Position numbers and translations under genes: made by a program
The notes under the pieces: model-generated
The model's database searches: none
What the model saw: the letters and a program-made list of their open reading frames with translations, nothing else
Told to the model about the DNA's origin: nothing
Part shown: piece by piece, positions 12,894-26,400 of the stretch
Numbering within the stretch: the stretch's first letter is position 1
Layout of the letters: each line of letters starts with the position of its first letter
From: Varroa destructor
Taxonomy: Eukaryota > Arthropoda > Arachnida > Mesostigmata > Varroidae
Direction of reading: 5' to 3'
Assembly (NCBI RefSeq): GCF_002443255.2
Contig: NW_019211456.1
Location: 39,129,042 to 39,193,041 of the forward strand
Length of the DNA: 64,000 nucleotides

Positions 12894-14366
12894 TCTTCGT
12901 ATAAAGTTCTATATGTCAATACAAGAAAGATATGGCTACAGGCGATAGCCATAAGACAATAGTAGTAATGCTTAAATAGTTTAGGCAGTATAGTTAGTGG
13001 TCATCTGCAGTAACCTATTCATTCCCATCTAGAATATTATCAAATGATTACTTCCAAGATGCTCCTTTAATGCTGCGAAATAACTTATTTGTGTTTAACT
13101 TTAACGCCGTTTATCAACGTCAGCTTCGATTCAGCAGTACGTTAAGCTACTACACGGCCGTCCTGCTCGACTCGAATATATAGAACCAGCAAATCTCCAC
13201 TTTTCTAAAGGTTACTACTCAGAGTAGGGAAAGAGCAAAACGTGTGATCCACTGAAAGCGTTCTTACGATCTGACTTTCATAGCAGGGCAATGGGGAGAT
13301 CAGATCAGGGTACATGGTCAACTGTAACTTCATATATAGCTCTAGACTGACCCATGCTGTGATTTTAGCGCGACGAGGAACACTTATTGTATGCTGTTGA
13401 TTCAGTCAAGTGATCAGGTTGAAGAATCTATTGTTTATGTAGAGTTCAATTATAATTATTACGCATTTGATCGACACACGCACGCCAATGGCCCGATTAC
13501 TCTAAGTGAACGGTGCCAATGCAGGAAAATCAACGGAAAAAGTTACCACTCGTAGGGAAAAAGACACATTACAGTAGCCAGTATCTAAATAACTGTCAAA
13601 GGAAGATAAATATCATTTTTATTTCACTGCCTTGACCATGTTGCAAAGGATAACCTAGTGCACTCAGACACAGTGTTTTCTTTTTTGATCATATTTGATA
13701 CGCTGGCTTTATGGATATTCGTTTCCATAATTATATATTTTAACTGCTTTGATTACGAAGGTAGTACCACCACCATATTTTTAAAGAATCCAGTATAGTT
13801 TACATGTGTCTAAAGTATTTGCTTAATCCTATCAAGGTATGAAATAGTATATGTAAGCTCGTTGTCCGTATATTCCGTGTGTAAAAATGACGTCCATTAA
13901 GATATCCTTCTACAAGCGATCACCTGCGTCAGCTATAGCGTCGTTTTCGATATGATATTGCATACTTGCTCACTTATTAACGATAGAACTCTCTGTATGA
14001 CGCATTGAAGCAATTAAACGCATGCTCCATACTGGTACTAACCAGCATAGCTTTTACTTATTATAAGACTAAAATGTTTGACAAGTAAGTAGAAAAGTGA
14101 TCGTAAAATGATAGATTTTATTCAGCTGCCAACCGGTCCTAGTCTTGTTCATCTATAGCTATCAGTGAAAAAAGCACTGGATTATGGGTTACATCCAATC
14201 TCGTTGTGTGTTCTTCCTCTAGTTGTGAATTTATTATTATTAACTGTACAGCTGTATAGTACACAAGTAACGGGACGCGTCGGAAAGTAAGCACACAAAC
14301 TGAAAAAAAAACGTTTCGTTTGCGGACTGATTTTAGCGTGGCACGATTACCTCAGCTCCCATCGGA

Positions 14367-14498
14367 ATGAAGAGTCCGTTCTGGAGCTCCGACAAGAAAA
14401 AGTCTTGGAAATCTCCAAACGGGTATGTTAATCTCGAGGACAGTCCCAACCCCGTCAATCAATCGATGCTGTCCGCGCCCCAACCTCCGCCGAGGCAG
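14367..14498 (+). CDS. exon 1 of the unrecognised 497-aa gene
   Basis: It begins with ATG in a purine context (CGGAATG) and runs 44 codons to CAG followed by GTAAGAAG, a strong donor, in phase 0. The translation is basic then proline-rich, ending PPPRQ. The sequence is clearly GC-richer than its flanks. The ATG is the first in the open segment, and an upstream 5' leader exon is possible. Confidence 0.7.
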
Positions 14499-17400
14499 GT
14501 AAGAAGATGATCATATAGCGCTGAAAACAAAACGTTTAAAACAAATTAACACAAAGGTGCTGCCCTTTTTGTAGGATGTGTTTTTCCTTTCGCTTAATTT
14601 TTCCCTCTTTGGACATCATGATTAAGCCGTTCCACCGATTCTAATAAATAGAACAAAAAGTTAAACCCCATATATTCCACAAAAGGCGGGGGTTCGGTCA
14701 TTCGTACATATTGCTGTAAGTACCACGCAAAACATCTGAGAGAAACGTTTTTGAAAATTTACTTCGAAATCAGACGCGCGCATACATACGTCGGTGTTGA
14801 TAGAAACACTTTCCAAGGGTTCTTATCTTTCAAGTTGTCCTCGTTTTTTACTTACCTATGAAGGAAGTGAAGATTATCTTCAAATTCTTGCAGTTTGCAT
14901 CACACAGTCCACATCCGAGAAGAGACCGGAGATAGCCAATTATCGAATGTAAAGGTCGAAAGTGAGTTTTACGTTGGATGGCTGGCGACTATCGTTCGAG
15001 CGGTGTCTGTAATTATGGTTACCGATTGGAGGGGTTGTATAAAGCTGTGCACGCATACGTTTCACTATTAAACAGCTAGGAAATATACTTTTTGTCGACA
15101 GGGTCGTTAGTCTCGTTCCAATAATCAGCACTTTTCAACTTATTTGGTCCACGGAGGCCATTTTTTGGTTGACTTACAGAAAGGATCGCGCTAAACTGTT
15201 TCCGGTAGCAGTTGGCATAGGCTTTACATACAAAGAAACGTCGATTCCTACGAAGTTACTAAACCTACAAAAGTATTAATTAGCACTGAAATTAGTTAGA
15301 TTGTTTTCCACATTTATTAGAGTGAACCCAAAGGGTTAACTCAGAATTACCTTACATGTATCATACGTACACTTACTTATGCAGAACTCATAATGCCAGT
15401 GAAAGTAAGTAAAGGAGTGTTGTCCCTTTTCAAAGCAGATAGACTTACTTGGAACGCTGATAACTGGTGATCATTGATGGAAATGTTTAGTAGTAATAAA
15501 CTTATTGCTTGTGTAATCGATCGACTCACCGGGCATGTACTGTTCACGAATTCTGTGATAAATACTGCACTGGAATGAAGTGCTCTGTTCGGCTGAGCAC
15601 CGTGTTCAGCAGTAAACAGCGACTCAAGAGTTGAAAACACACGGTGCATCCGTAGGGAACTGAAAATTCCAAATTTGGCGCCAATGGTAAGAAAGGGCGG
15701 GCAGCATTCAATGAAGCCGGCTAGCTTTTTTGAAATTTTACAACGTTAATATCACCTCGGTCGTATTAGTACCTTTATTCAGGTTACACATTTCTGTCGC
15801 GAACAGTGCCATAATGAAGCAGTAACAACGGTTATTCAGCGTCAAGCTTTCGCTCGTTTTTTGTAACGTATTTCTTAGCATCCTAATTCGTAAAATGGAC
15901 AATTAAACAAGGCACCCAGTTGCGTATGCTTACCATGAAGACCGATATTTGTTGAGCAAAGCATGTCAGTTAGGAGTCGTAGTGTTAAGTGGGAACAATC
16001 TAGTCAAATTATTAAGTTGTATTGCTATCCATTTAAGAATTCGTAGTTATGCGGCTTCTAACTTCTACAGGTATACAACATACCACCTGACTAGCTGTAT
16101 AATAGGCTTTTATTTTGATATAGTAAAAAAAAAAAAGCCACGTTTACGAAACACATTTAGACGAAGACATTCCTAGCAAGCGGTGTGCCGTCCCGTCACG
16201 AAATGTGTTGTAAGAGATTTGCGGAATTCTGCCAAGACTACCATATAACGACTATTAGATTTGTCAACTCGACAACACTAAATGACCTCCATGACGGGCT
16301 ATGATGCAACGTATGTCATATTTAAGAACGTGACGATCCTCTTTTAAAAAATATTGCTTGCTATACACAGTCACAAAACATTTTAATCGTTCTGGGACAC
16401 TTAGACACACGCCTTGATTTGGCAACTAGGAAAAGTTTAGATCAATTCGAATTTAGGAAAAAAATTCATTTAAGATAAATTTCTTATGCAAAAAAAAATT
16501 TTTTTAAATAGCTTAGCAAGACCTCAGTGTTAGCACAGGCTTCCACGATCTTTCCACAGATAGAAGGATATCGATGTCACCAATCGTAATGTTTGAAAAT
16601 AAAGTAGTAAGCCATATAGTTGATAAATGTTTAGCAAAACGCGCATAAGTAGTTTATATATTTTCTTTGATACTTAGAGATAGTTGTTTTAAGTTTAAAT
16701 CAAATTTATATTAGGCTGTTAGCTTAAAGTACTACACACCGGTAGTGGTAACTGTGCAGTTTGTTCCATCTTACCAACGATTGATAGGAGCTACCAGTGG
16801 TGTCAACAATTACCAACAACTACGCGACGCTCGCAGCTGCCGAACGATCTCAACTCTCAACCCAGGCCGGAATTAGCGTCGCCGCAACGGTCGCTGACAT
16901 TCAACGGAAAACAGTTGAGCAGACACGACAAAAACCCAGTCGATGCCATGATAGAAAGGTGAGCATAGACTGATTATCGTACGTATAACTTACAAACCGA
17001 TTTTGTAAAATTGCAGTTACTGCCATTCAGTAACGAGGTCATTGTTACGAATAATAATAATCATGGAAACTATTCAAAAGAAGCTATCTCTATTTTGGGA
17101 TGTTTGACATTTATCATTTGTGTTTGATATGTAGGTATATTAATGATTATTGCGTCATTATGTAATTTTTTGTATAACTAACTTGTCAGTAAAATATTGT
17201 ACGATACCGATTGAATAAAGAAAACCACTTGACTTTTAAATCGATTGTTGTAGACAAAATGTTCTTACTAAAAATAAATAATAACAGTTTCAATTATTCT
17301 ATTATTGAACAACTGTATTATTTGCTATCTACACAATATTTAAAGTCAATTGGAAACAATAACGCGGTGCTTTCATAAAAAAAAATTTCACTAAAAAAAA

Positions 17401-20400
17401 AAAAATTCGAAAGAGGAGAGTTTTTAGTAAAAGTCGACTTTGGACCTTGCAGCTTTTGGTGTGTTCTACAACAAACGATGTCAATAACTGTGGATTTTTT
17501 TTTTTTTTTATTAAAAATATTTGGAGCGAAATAGAAAAAGAATGACGTTCTCTGATGAACTTAGAAGCTTCGCTATCCCTGTTCGAGACGCAAACTTAAG
17601 TCAGCGTTTTGCATGGTGTACTCCATCTTTGATGTAATCTGGCTTTGGCCGTTTCAAAAGTATTCCAACCTTTTTTACATTGCAGCGTTAATGAAATAGC
17701 ATGTTCTTTCTATATTTTTCGGTTCGTAAATACGGAACTTTGACGCTCGTTGTCGTTTTATTAGTTACGATCGCTCATCAGAACCAGGCAATGACTCTGA
17801 ACTTTAATCTTAATAAAACAGACTCTGCTTAAAGCTAATAGGTAGGATACTTGGATTAATGCTATGTTTTACGTCCTAGGAAAGATTTTATGAATTTTAG
17901 AAATTGGAGTGTTTCAATTTTCTATTTGTGTGGTATGTGATTTCGAAACCTATTCTATACATATCTCATCGTTTGTAATATATAAAACTTTGTGACTGAC
18001 ATAAACAAAGGGTAAAATTTGCTTCTTTTGTTGCTCGCCCTTGTCAAGATCTTTGAAGCCGACCAATTCCCCCGTGACAATTCATATCATAATTATAATA
18101 ATTAACTTTAGAGTAAAAAGTTTTTCGGGTTTTATAGATCTCACAGTATTGTTTATTGGTGTGATTTACATGGTTCTTACATACGACCGTTTCGTAGAGA
18201 GTACGGCATGTACAAAGTAGACTGCACATTCAAAGACATAATAGATATCAAGCGGACTATTCATTGTTACAAAATGATGGCCGGTCCGTGTTCAGTAAAT
18301 TTAACACATGTTTGTCCGGTAGTTTCCAATTACCTATGAAGATTGTTTAGTTGTTACATCTTTCTTCAATTGAAAAATATCTGACACCCATTTCAATTAG
18401 TACATCTTTATACACATGCTTTTAAAAGCGTTAGGCTGCCAGCTTAGTTGACCCTGATAGAGTCCTACAGGATATCTACTATTTACACTACGGTAACCAT
18501 CTCCTTTATGGAGACCGTCTTACACTTCCGCTAAACCTAATTAGCCATTAAGACATGCTATCAGGACCCCAACCGGCCCTTTTTTGATGAGAAGAATCGC
18601 ATGTTTCCTTCCTGATATTTGTTTGGTTGATATTCTTTTTCTACTCCCCAGAAACTAAAGTGGCTCATAACAATCGATAGAACTAAAACGTTTAGCTGCG
18701 CTCGACAACCGATGCAGGGCACTATAATCAGCCAATGCAGGACTAGGTAGCGTAATACAATGGCAATCCTATATCATTCTTGGAACGAATTGTGTTCCCA
18801 AAAAAAACATGCTGATCTGCTATTTACTTCTGTCTCTCCTTGAGCCGAGTTGAAATAGAGGGACTTCAAGTAAGGGCTCAACTTTATAAAACGGACCAAG
18901 AAAATCAAAAGGACGTATTTAGTAGGTCTGCCTATGGTGTTAATCTATTAAATTACGATATGCACGATAAACGTCACCTAAGCAGCAAAGGTTCAGTGAA
19001 GGGCGTTACGTCAAAAAGCAATGGAAACGTAAAGATGCTGTGGCACTTTGCAGTAGATAAAAAAAAAATAAAGCTTGGACGTGTATTTCCAAAACGACTT
19101 ACGAGGGCCTGTGCCCTCTGTTATGGCATGCATGTGTACCGTGTATTCATTTGCATGCACAGCTACCTCTACGGATCAGCAAGTAGACACAGATCAAAAG
19201 CCAGAGTCAGTTGTAACTGATTACAAACATTTTTTTACGTCTGACAGTTTGACCATGGGAAACGTTCACATGTGAGACGTAGACGTTGGCGTGTTAGAAC
19301 GTCTGAGAGACAGTGTAGTAGTCTATTTGGAAGGGAGGCAACGGCCGCTGGAGTAGCTGATTCGCTAGATAATATCTGAGGGTGGAGTTTTAGGCCCTTT
19401 GTAAGCCTTTGAAGCTGGTAGGCACCCGAGGCCCGCGGTAGGGTACAGCGACAGTAACATGGAACTACCGCACGCAGTCGAATAATTGATTCGCTTGTGT
19501 CATTTCGCCCAGATACTCATTTTCAGCATTTCTGATATATTTAATATATAAATTGTTACGTCACGGCTACGTCATCGATGCAATAACACAAGCATGCTGT
19601 CGTTATCGCAAAGATTTGGGCTTTCGTGGCACCCCCTGGCATAACCATCTCCCAGTTCTTAACGAACGTATGTGCGTGCGCGCGTGCGTTAGATTGAATG
19701 AGGACAGCACGCATGGCCTTCCTCTTTCCTCTGGCTGAGCCGCTCCATTTCCCTCTTTCTCTTTTCTTTGAATAGCCGTTCTTGGGCGATCGGCGATATC
19801 GCCCCAGTTTTTGGTGCGCGTTTGTCGAAAACGGACCTTTCGCCTATGCGGATAGACAGTAAATTTTACCGATTTACCTACAAAGTGAACGAAACACTCG
19901 CGTAAAACTAACCTTTGCCAGCTTGTAAATACAGTACTCTAAGAAACTCAGTGGTTTCGTCGTAAACCGGCAATTGAGCTATTTGCATCGGAGCGCGCTC
20001 GATACGCCGGATCATTGCAGGTCTTATCTTTAAAGGTCCTGTTTTTTTCGTGATCAACTTGTACGTAAGTTAGCAAAGGAATTACCTGCATTGAAGTTGT
20101 AGTTCGAACACAATTTCTAAAACAAAGAATACGCAGCTGATACACGCACCCCATGACACATGCTAACAGTGCTAGTATTTGTCCACTTAACAAGCTCACG
20201 AGGTCCGAACACTAATCTCAACCCGATGGTGCATGATCTTCGGTGCAGCGTTCGTGTATTTGATGAAAACGGTCGGACTATTGAAGAACATAAAAGCTTT
20301 CGAAAAAAGTGCCCAGAAATAAATGGGGTTTCCCTTAGTAAAGGCCTAGGGCGACCGGCCGCAAGGGAATCTGGATTTATCAGTCCAAAAAACAGCGGTT

Positions 20401-23400
20401 TACAGCAGAGTAGCCGAAATGACTCGCAAACGTCAAGTGCCAAGAAGTTACGAAGTATAGTAGGGAGTCTAAGCAAGACTGTTAACTTCAAAGTACTGAG
20501 TGCAGAGATGGATAGACTTCAGGTATGACCCGTGTGAGTTCTCTAGCCCCTAGTGTAAACAGTCGAATAATTGCCTTTATAACATTCGAGTTTGCTAACG
20601 GCAATTTAATTATCAAAAGATTGCTCGTTGCGGATAGAAAACCAAAACATGACAGCAATGTTGAAAGATAAAACTCGAGATGCCTCACTTATTATATGTA
20701 TGCATCAACTATTTAAAATCAATGTACGATTGATTTTGATCAATGTACGATTGAGCAGATTGATTTTCTGTTTTGTATCACAAAGTTGACCAATACCCCA
20801 CCGCCAATCGTCAGTGTCTTTATCAAGGTCGAAGACTTGGGATGACGACTGTCTAACGACTGAGATCTTCAACCTCATATTTTAAGTTTGCATTAAGTTC
20901 TTAGTGATAATAAATAGTGCTAAACGCGTACGTTGAATCTACGATAATAGCAAATATTCCATGCATCAGCAAAAAAGCCTATCAAAATCGCTGTATCGAG
21001 AGCTTGTACGATTACTCTATAGAGAACCTAATGCGTCACTCATATTGTTTCGGAAAACTTAACGAGGTATAATATTAACGCCAGCAACAATAAAAGTGAA
21101 GCCCATATTTAAACGCGTCTTATTGGCATGCGCGTATTAGATTCGAGATGTCTGTGTGGCCGGTTTCCAGTGCAGTCGTTGTACCCTGATACTATATATG
21201 CATCAGTAAGACATACAGCTCCGATGAGATCTGAGTATTAATTCAGTATTGACTTCGCCACAGTCGGCCCGTCGAGCGATTATATTGTATAATACAAAAA
21301 TCTATAAGGATCCGATGACAAAAACAATATCGAGTTAGACCCTTCAAACGATATATGCTAATGACGGTTCCTTTAAAGGCAGTGAATGTTTTAATGAAGG
21401 TTATCTTACATTTTCTTAGAGCTATCAGTTAAGTATTTAAGCTAATTAGGTCTATAGTACTCAGAATCTTTTCAACTGGTCACAGTATTAGATATGATTG
21501 TTATTGTAAGACCTTTGGAACAACTTTTTTTTGCAGATTATTATATTTATAATAGGAATTTGGTATTAATTAGGAAAGTTCCCTGCTGAAACTTATCACT
21601 CATTGGTTCACGTCACTGAAGGTAATCGTGAGCATAAAAAAGAAGTCGTGATTTCAAACATCGCCTGATTCGGTTTCCAATAATAGTTTGATTGGGGAGC
21701 CCTAGTCCAACGATAGGGGTATTTATGAGCCCAATTTTTTAAATTCAGGTTGACTGTGCGATTCTTAAGCAGAGTATTAGTCTCAATTGGGTAGCGCTTT
21801 CTTCAGACTGACAATTTGCCGCTCACCTTTATGATAAGAACCTTCTCGATCTGGCCTTTCATACTAAAAATTTCGTTTCGCATATGGAATTTTCCGTGAG
21901 TCGTGTGCGTAGGCTGCACGAGATCGTCTTACGAACGTGACAAACTCACTTGGTCTAGCCCATTAGTTGCTCGGGGGTGCGCCTGTATGTATGTCATTGT
22001 ACCGGTGTCAGTATGGGTTAGGTCGCCATAGCGATTTTTGGGAAACTAAAGAAATCAGAGTTTATACCTAGGACTCTTAACGTTTTATCGTTCGGTTAAC
22101 AAAGCGTTACATGACCGGAATCCGCGTCAACGAAACAAAACAGGCCGATCTGATGTGACCCACCTAAAAGCGACGTATTGCTATTCTAGGTTAACTGATT
22201 CACCTTATTCAGCAAACGAACGGACACACAAATACAGTCCGACAAAGCCCACAAGAGACAAGGACCCTCTCGGTGTGCCGGCTGCTCTAAAAATCATCCT
22301 CAAACTCCCATTAGCTGCTAAATGACTAAGAAGTTTTTACTCACTGTAACAGAGCAAGAATCAGCCTTACAGAAACAGGGTGGATCACAGATGCGGCTGT
22401 TATAGAAACGTGCTATATCGCTTTCCCGAAAAGGGTTTCGGCTTTAAAATAATACAAACAGAAAACTTACGGCCGTACCGATCGAGGTCATTCGCCGAGG
22501 CTTGCGATTTTGGAAGTTTTCAGTCTCGAACTAGAGACCGTCACTAACTGCGTGTTTTTCCACCTTCGTAAGACGGATCGACAAAACATTGTTTGTTGCT
22601 AATTCAGGGCTCGAGATTACGTGGGTCAAGTCGCTTACGAAACATGATGCAAAGACATCGAGTCAATATAACATCGTTGAAAAGGACACCGTTAAACACT
22701 GCCTACGAGGCAGCGTTTAACCGTATCCTTTCCCGCCTACGACGTATAAGAGGCCCTTCAAAATGGAAGTGCCAAAGAATCTGGTTGGCCTAAAGAATAT
22801 CTGGTTATTCGAGGCAGGGAGCGACCCCATTGTATACTATAGTAGAAACAAAGTAATACGTTATTAGGCGTTTTTCGAATGGCTGTTATTCATTCGAGGG
22901 AAACTTCATTGTGACACTTACGTCGTTTACAATGATGACAAAGAACGACTAGACGATTTACAAAGTTCGTTTACTGTGCAAGTTTAGCGACTGAATCGGA
23001 ATCAATCGATTGATAGTAGTACGCATCATAGAACATTTGCAACCCCTACTACTTTTGCAGCATGTCTATAGCTCAGGATGATATCTAGGTCTACGTCATT
23101 ACGAAAGCTGCGCTTTAAGCTTACAACCTGCATCGATTTTGGCACGTTTGACATTCGCCTTTGAGGTACATCATTGACGCAGAGTCGTGCAGGGAAATTC
23201 TATCGTGCTAATGTACAAATAAATACCTTAGCTCTGTCTTTAGCACGGAGGAACATTTCCTTATTTCGAAAACTGTATTTCTGAGTGGAGGACGTGAATG
23301 AACAATCCATTAATCGCTAATGCTGACCATTTTGTCAGCTTTCATCTGCTAAACTATACAACTATCCGTATATTATTATCATCTATAGTATATCAACGGA

Positions 23401-26400
23401 TTGAGTTAACCTCGAGTGGAGATATTCAACTATTTAGTTTGAGTTATGCAAAATAAATGATTTTTCTTAACGTATGGTTCAATAATGTCGAAGGTCTTGG
23501 GCCTTTGCCGAGGTGATCGCGGTACCGCTAGAGGTGACGTGTACTGATCGATAGTGAACTAACCATTCAAACATAGCTAGTTCCGCTAATAATTTCCGTG
23601 ATAAAATTAAGACACTTTTGCCATACTGCGGGTTACATCCGAACTTGAATAAAAGTAGTCGGTTTCTTCTGTCGCACAGTGACCAGACTTCTTGGGATCT
23701 CGATCAATCACGAACGACGAATTATTGATTTTGTCGCTTTGTTTTTCGCTTAAAACAGAAGAGATATCCCACAACCAACTAGGTATGGCTATCGGTTGAA
23801 TATATTGATTATTATTGTTATCCAGTCAGTTCTTGAATTGAAATTGCCTTCTAGTTACACTATCGTCCATCAAAAAGACTCAACCTCTTAGATAGCTAAC
23901 CTTTAAAAGGTTCATGAGCATGAAATGTGACAATTGGATTAATCTCGTGTATCCTAAAAAAACATTACTGACTGCAAACAGCTTTTAATTGTACATAATT
24001 AATTTAAATGACTTGATATTATGTTGAAGAAGTCCTCCAGCCCGTGCACTGTCGAATTGTTATTTAATTCTAAGATTTGGTTATTTACTGACGTTCTTGC
24101 TTTAGGTTTCTATGCGAGGTGCCGCACCCGATACGATGTCTTTGCCTAGCCTTCGGAAGCCATTGGTGGCCCACAGAGCGACCGGTGCGATGGCCTCATC
24201 ATCTGGATTGGGACCTCTTAGCCAATGGCAGCTGACCGGCGAGAATTACATTGATTCCGAGCAGCGCAAACGGCACAGGTCTGTAAGATCAGCCAACTTT
24301 CATGGTTCGTTTCATTCAAACTCCGCAACTCTCTCAGTAGGATATCTTATTTGACTGTATGCTAATGTACTTAAGTTGAATCTGCGATAATGCTAAGTTA
24401 AGCGAGCTGCGACAAACGCTCGGATTGACCCAGTGATGCATTTAATTCTGGGCAACGAATGTTTCCTTTGAGTTGAGATTTCGAAAAGCCTCTACTGACA
24501 ATTCCTTAGTTAGAAAAGTTCATACGAATTTTAAACGCCAATTTGACCAATTGACGCCACCTAGGCCTTTCGTTGTCCACTACATGCGCGAAATTTATAA
24601 CGAATTCTGTTAAGTGATTTCTTCTGTAAGTTATATCTCTGAGTACTTATAAGCGTCCTATTATGACACATACTGGCTTGAAAAAGGATACTAAAGTTAA
24701 AACGCCAATTAATCATATACGGAGCTCCAAAATCATTATCATCGTCATTGTTACTAAGTGTATTGTTTTGATGATGTTTTGCATTTACTGAATGGAAAAA
24801 TCATCCTTAAGTTAAACACGACAATCAGTCAGGTCGGAAGCATCGATCACATAAACACTGTAGGTACTATCGACTACTGCAATACGTGTCCTTAGTTGAC
24901 ATGCTAGTAACAATGTGATTAACTAGCTGATTGATGATGTATTAGTCTGTGGGGCATCGGTATATAGATGACGGGCAGGACAAGGTAACCTAGTGATAAC
25001 TTGATGGGCGACGTATTTGCCTGCTAATCTTAGGGACACGTTGTGGAACTGGGCACACCGAGACTTCGTTTCGGGCTTAGAGCCAACCGTCTGATGGAAT
25101 GATTAACGGCGGCACCGGACGTAAAATTGCGCGTTAAAATAGATTTTGAATATATAGACCCGCTACAACCAGCAGGCTTACGAATTCTATCGCTCGCATT
25201 GGCGAACTCATTCTGATTGAAAGATCGCGGCTGGCCTTCATAGCTGACCTTGGTTTTACGAACCTTCCGGCAATCATTACCTACTTGAATAAATATTTAT
25301 TGACACATTGCCAAGCCGCGTCAAACGTTGACACATCCAGTACGGGGTCGTCTGGTCAGAATCAAATTGGGACTTGTTTGCGCCGGCCCTTAACAATCCA
25401 GAAGGTTACACGCGTAACGTGTTATCTCAATCGTAGGCACAGGGGTCGCCCAAGCTTCATCTGGATAAATCGAACAAGGCTAGTAGAGAAACAAACATAT
25501 TTACTGTATTAATTTCTCAAGGTTTGGACGATGCTTGCCGAACAATGTATGGCATACATAGAAGTGATGTTTACGTTTATAACTATGCAGTAATGTTGAT
25601 TTTTGGCATTTGCGCGGGAGGCGAGAACAGCTCATGTACGATCGCCATTTTACGCAAAGCAAATAAGTGAATCACGGTTACAAACATGTTTAGAATTTAG
25701 AGCAAAAATGTTTAGAATTCTCTAATGATACACAACGGCGGCCGCTTTATGCATCGACATTTTGGGTGATGCCATATTGTAGATATTGATTAGCAATAAT
25801 CTCTGCGTCGAGAAAGGGCAGTATTTAACTTCCTTGATTTCTTCACAATACGTTGCTCTATCGTTACGTGTCTCGTGCAGGGTGACGTGCTCACGTAGCA
25901 GCTTTGCTCGGTCACAAACATAATCAATAAAGGTTGTTTTCGAATGAAGTAAAACTAATAACCGTAACAGTATGTTGCTAACTCAAAAACTGCCCACGAA
26001 GTTCCTTGGGGTTTCCACTACTACATCTAATGTGTATACTCTTACTATAAAAAATTCCGACTATCCTTTGTGAAACATCCGCATAGAACGATGGCGATCC
26101 GGTAAACTGGCAGATATGAGCGGCCAAAGGCCGCTGTGTTCGAACGACTCAGCCCCAATCTGTTCTTGTCGCAACTACTCAACGTTCGTTATTTTAGGTT
26201 TAGGCTAAGTCTGGACCATACAAGATCAGATTTTCGAGCCTTTATAAACAATACGACGGTTAAACGTATTGCGCAATATGATTACAACTCTACCGGGGAT
26301 TCGTTTATGGGAACAGCTTGTACAAATGTCAACTTTGCGGAAGACATGCATATCAAACGTGCACTCAAGGTAACTGTGCATGTATGCCCATTGCGAAAGG

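Noticed and set aside
18840..19220. Plus-strand frame of 126 codons in intron 2 of the first gene
   Set aside because: Non-ATG start, no flanking acceptor, and an A-rich, Lys-rich stretch explains much of its length.
22604..22793. Possible extra exon of the first gene after a good acceptor (TTGCTAATTCAG)
   Set aside because: The phase-0 frame is Arg-rich and ends in a stop without a usable donor in phase 0. Another frame is open but cannot join exons 3 and 4.
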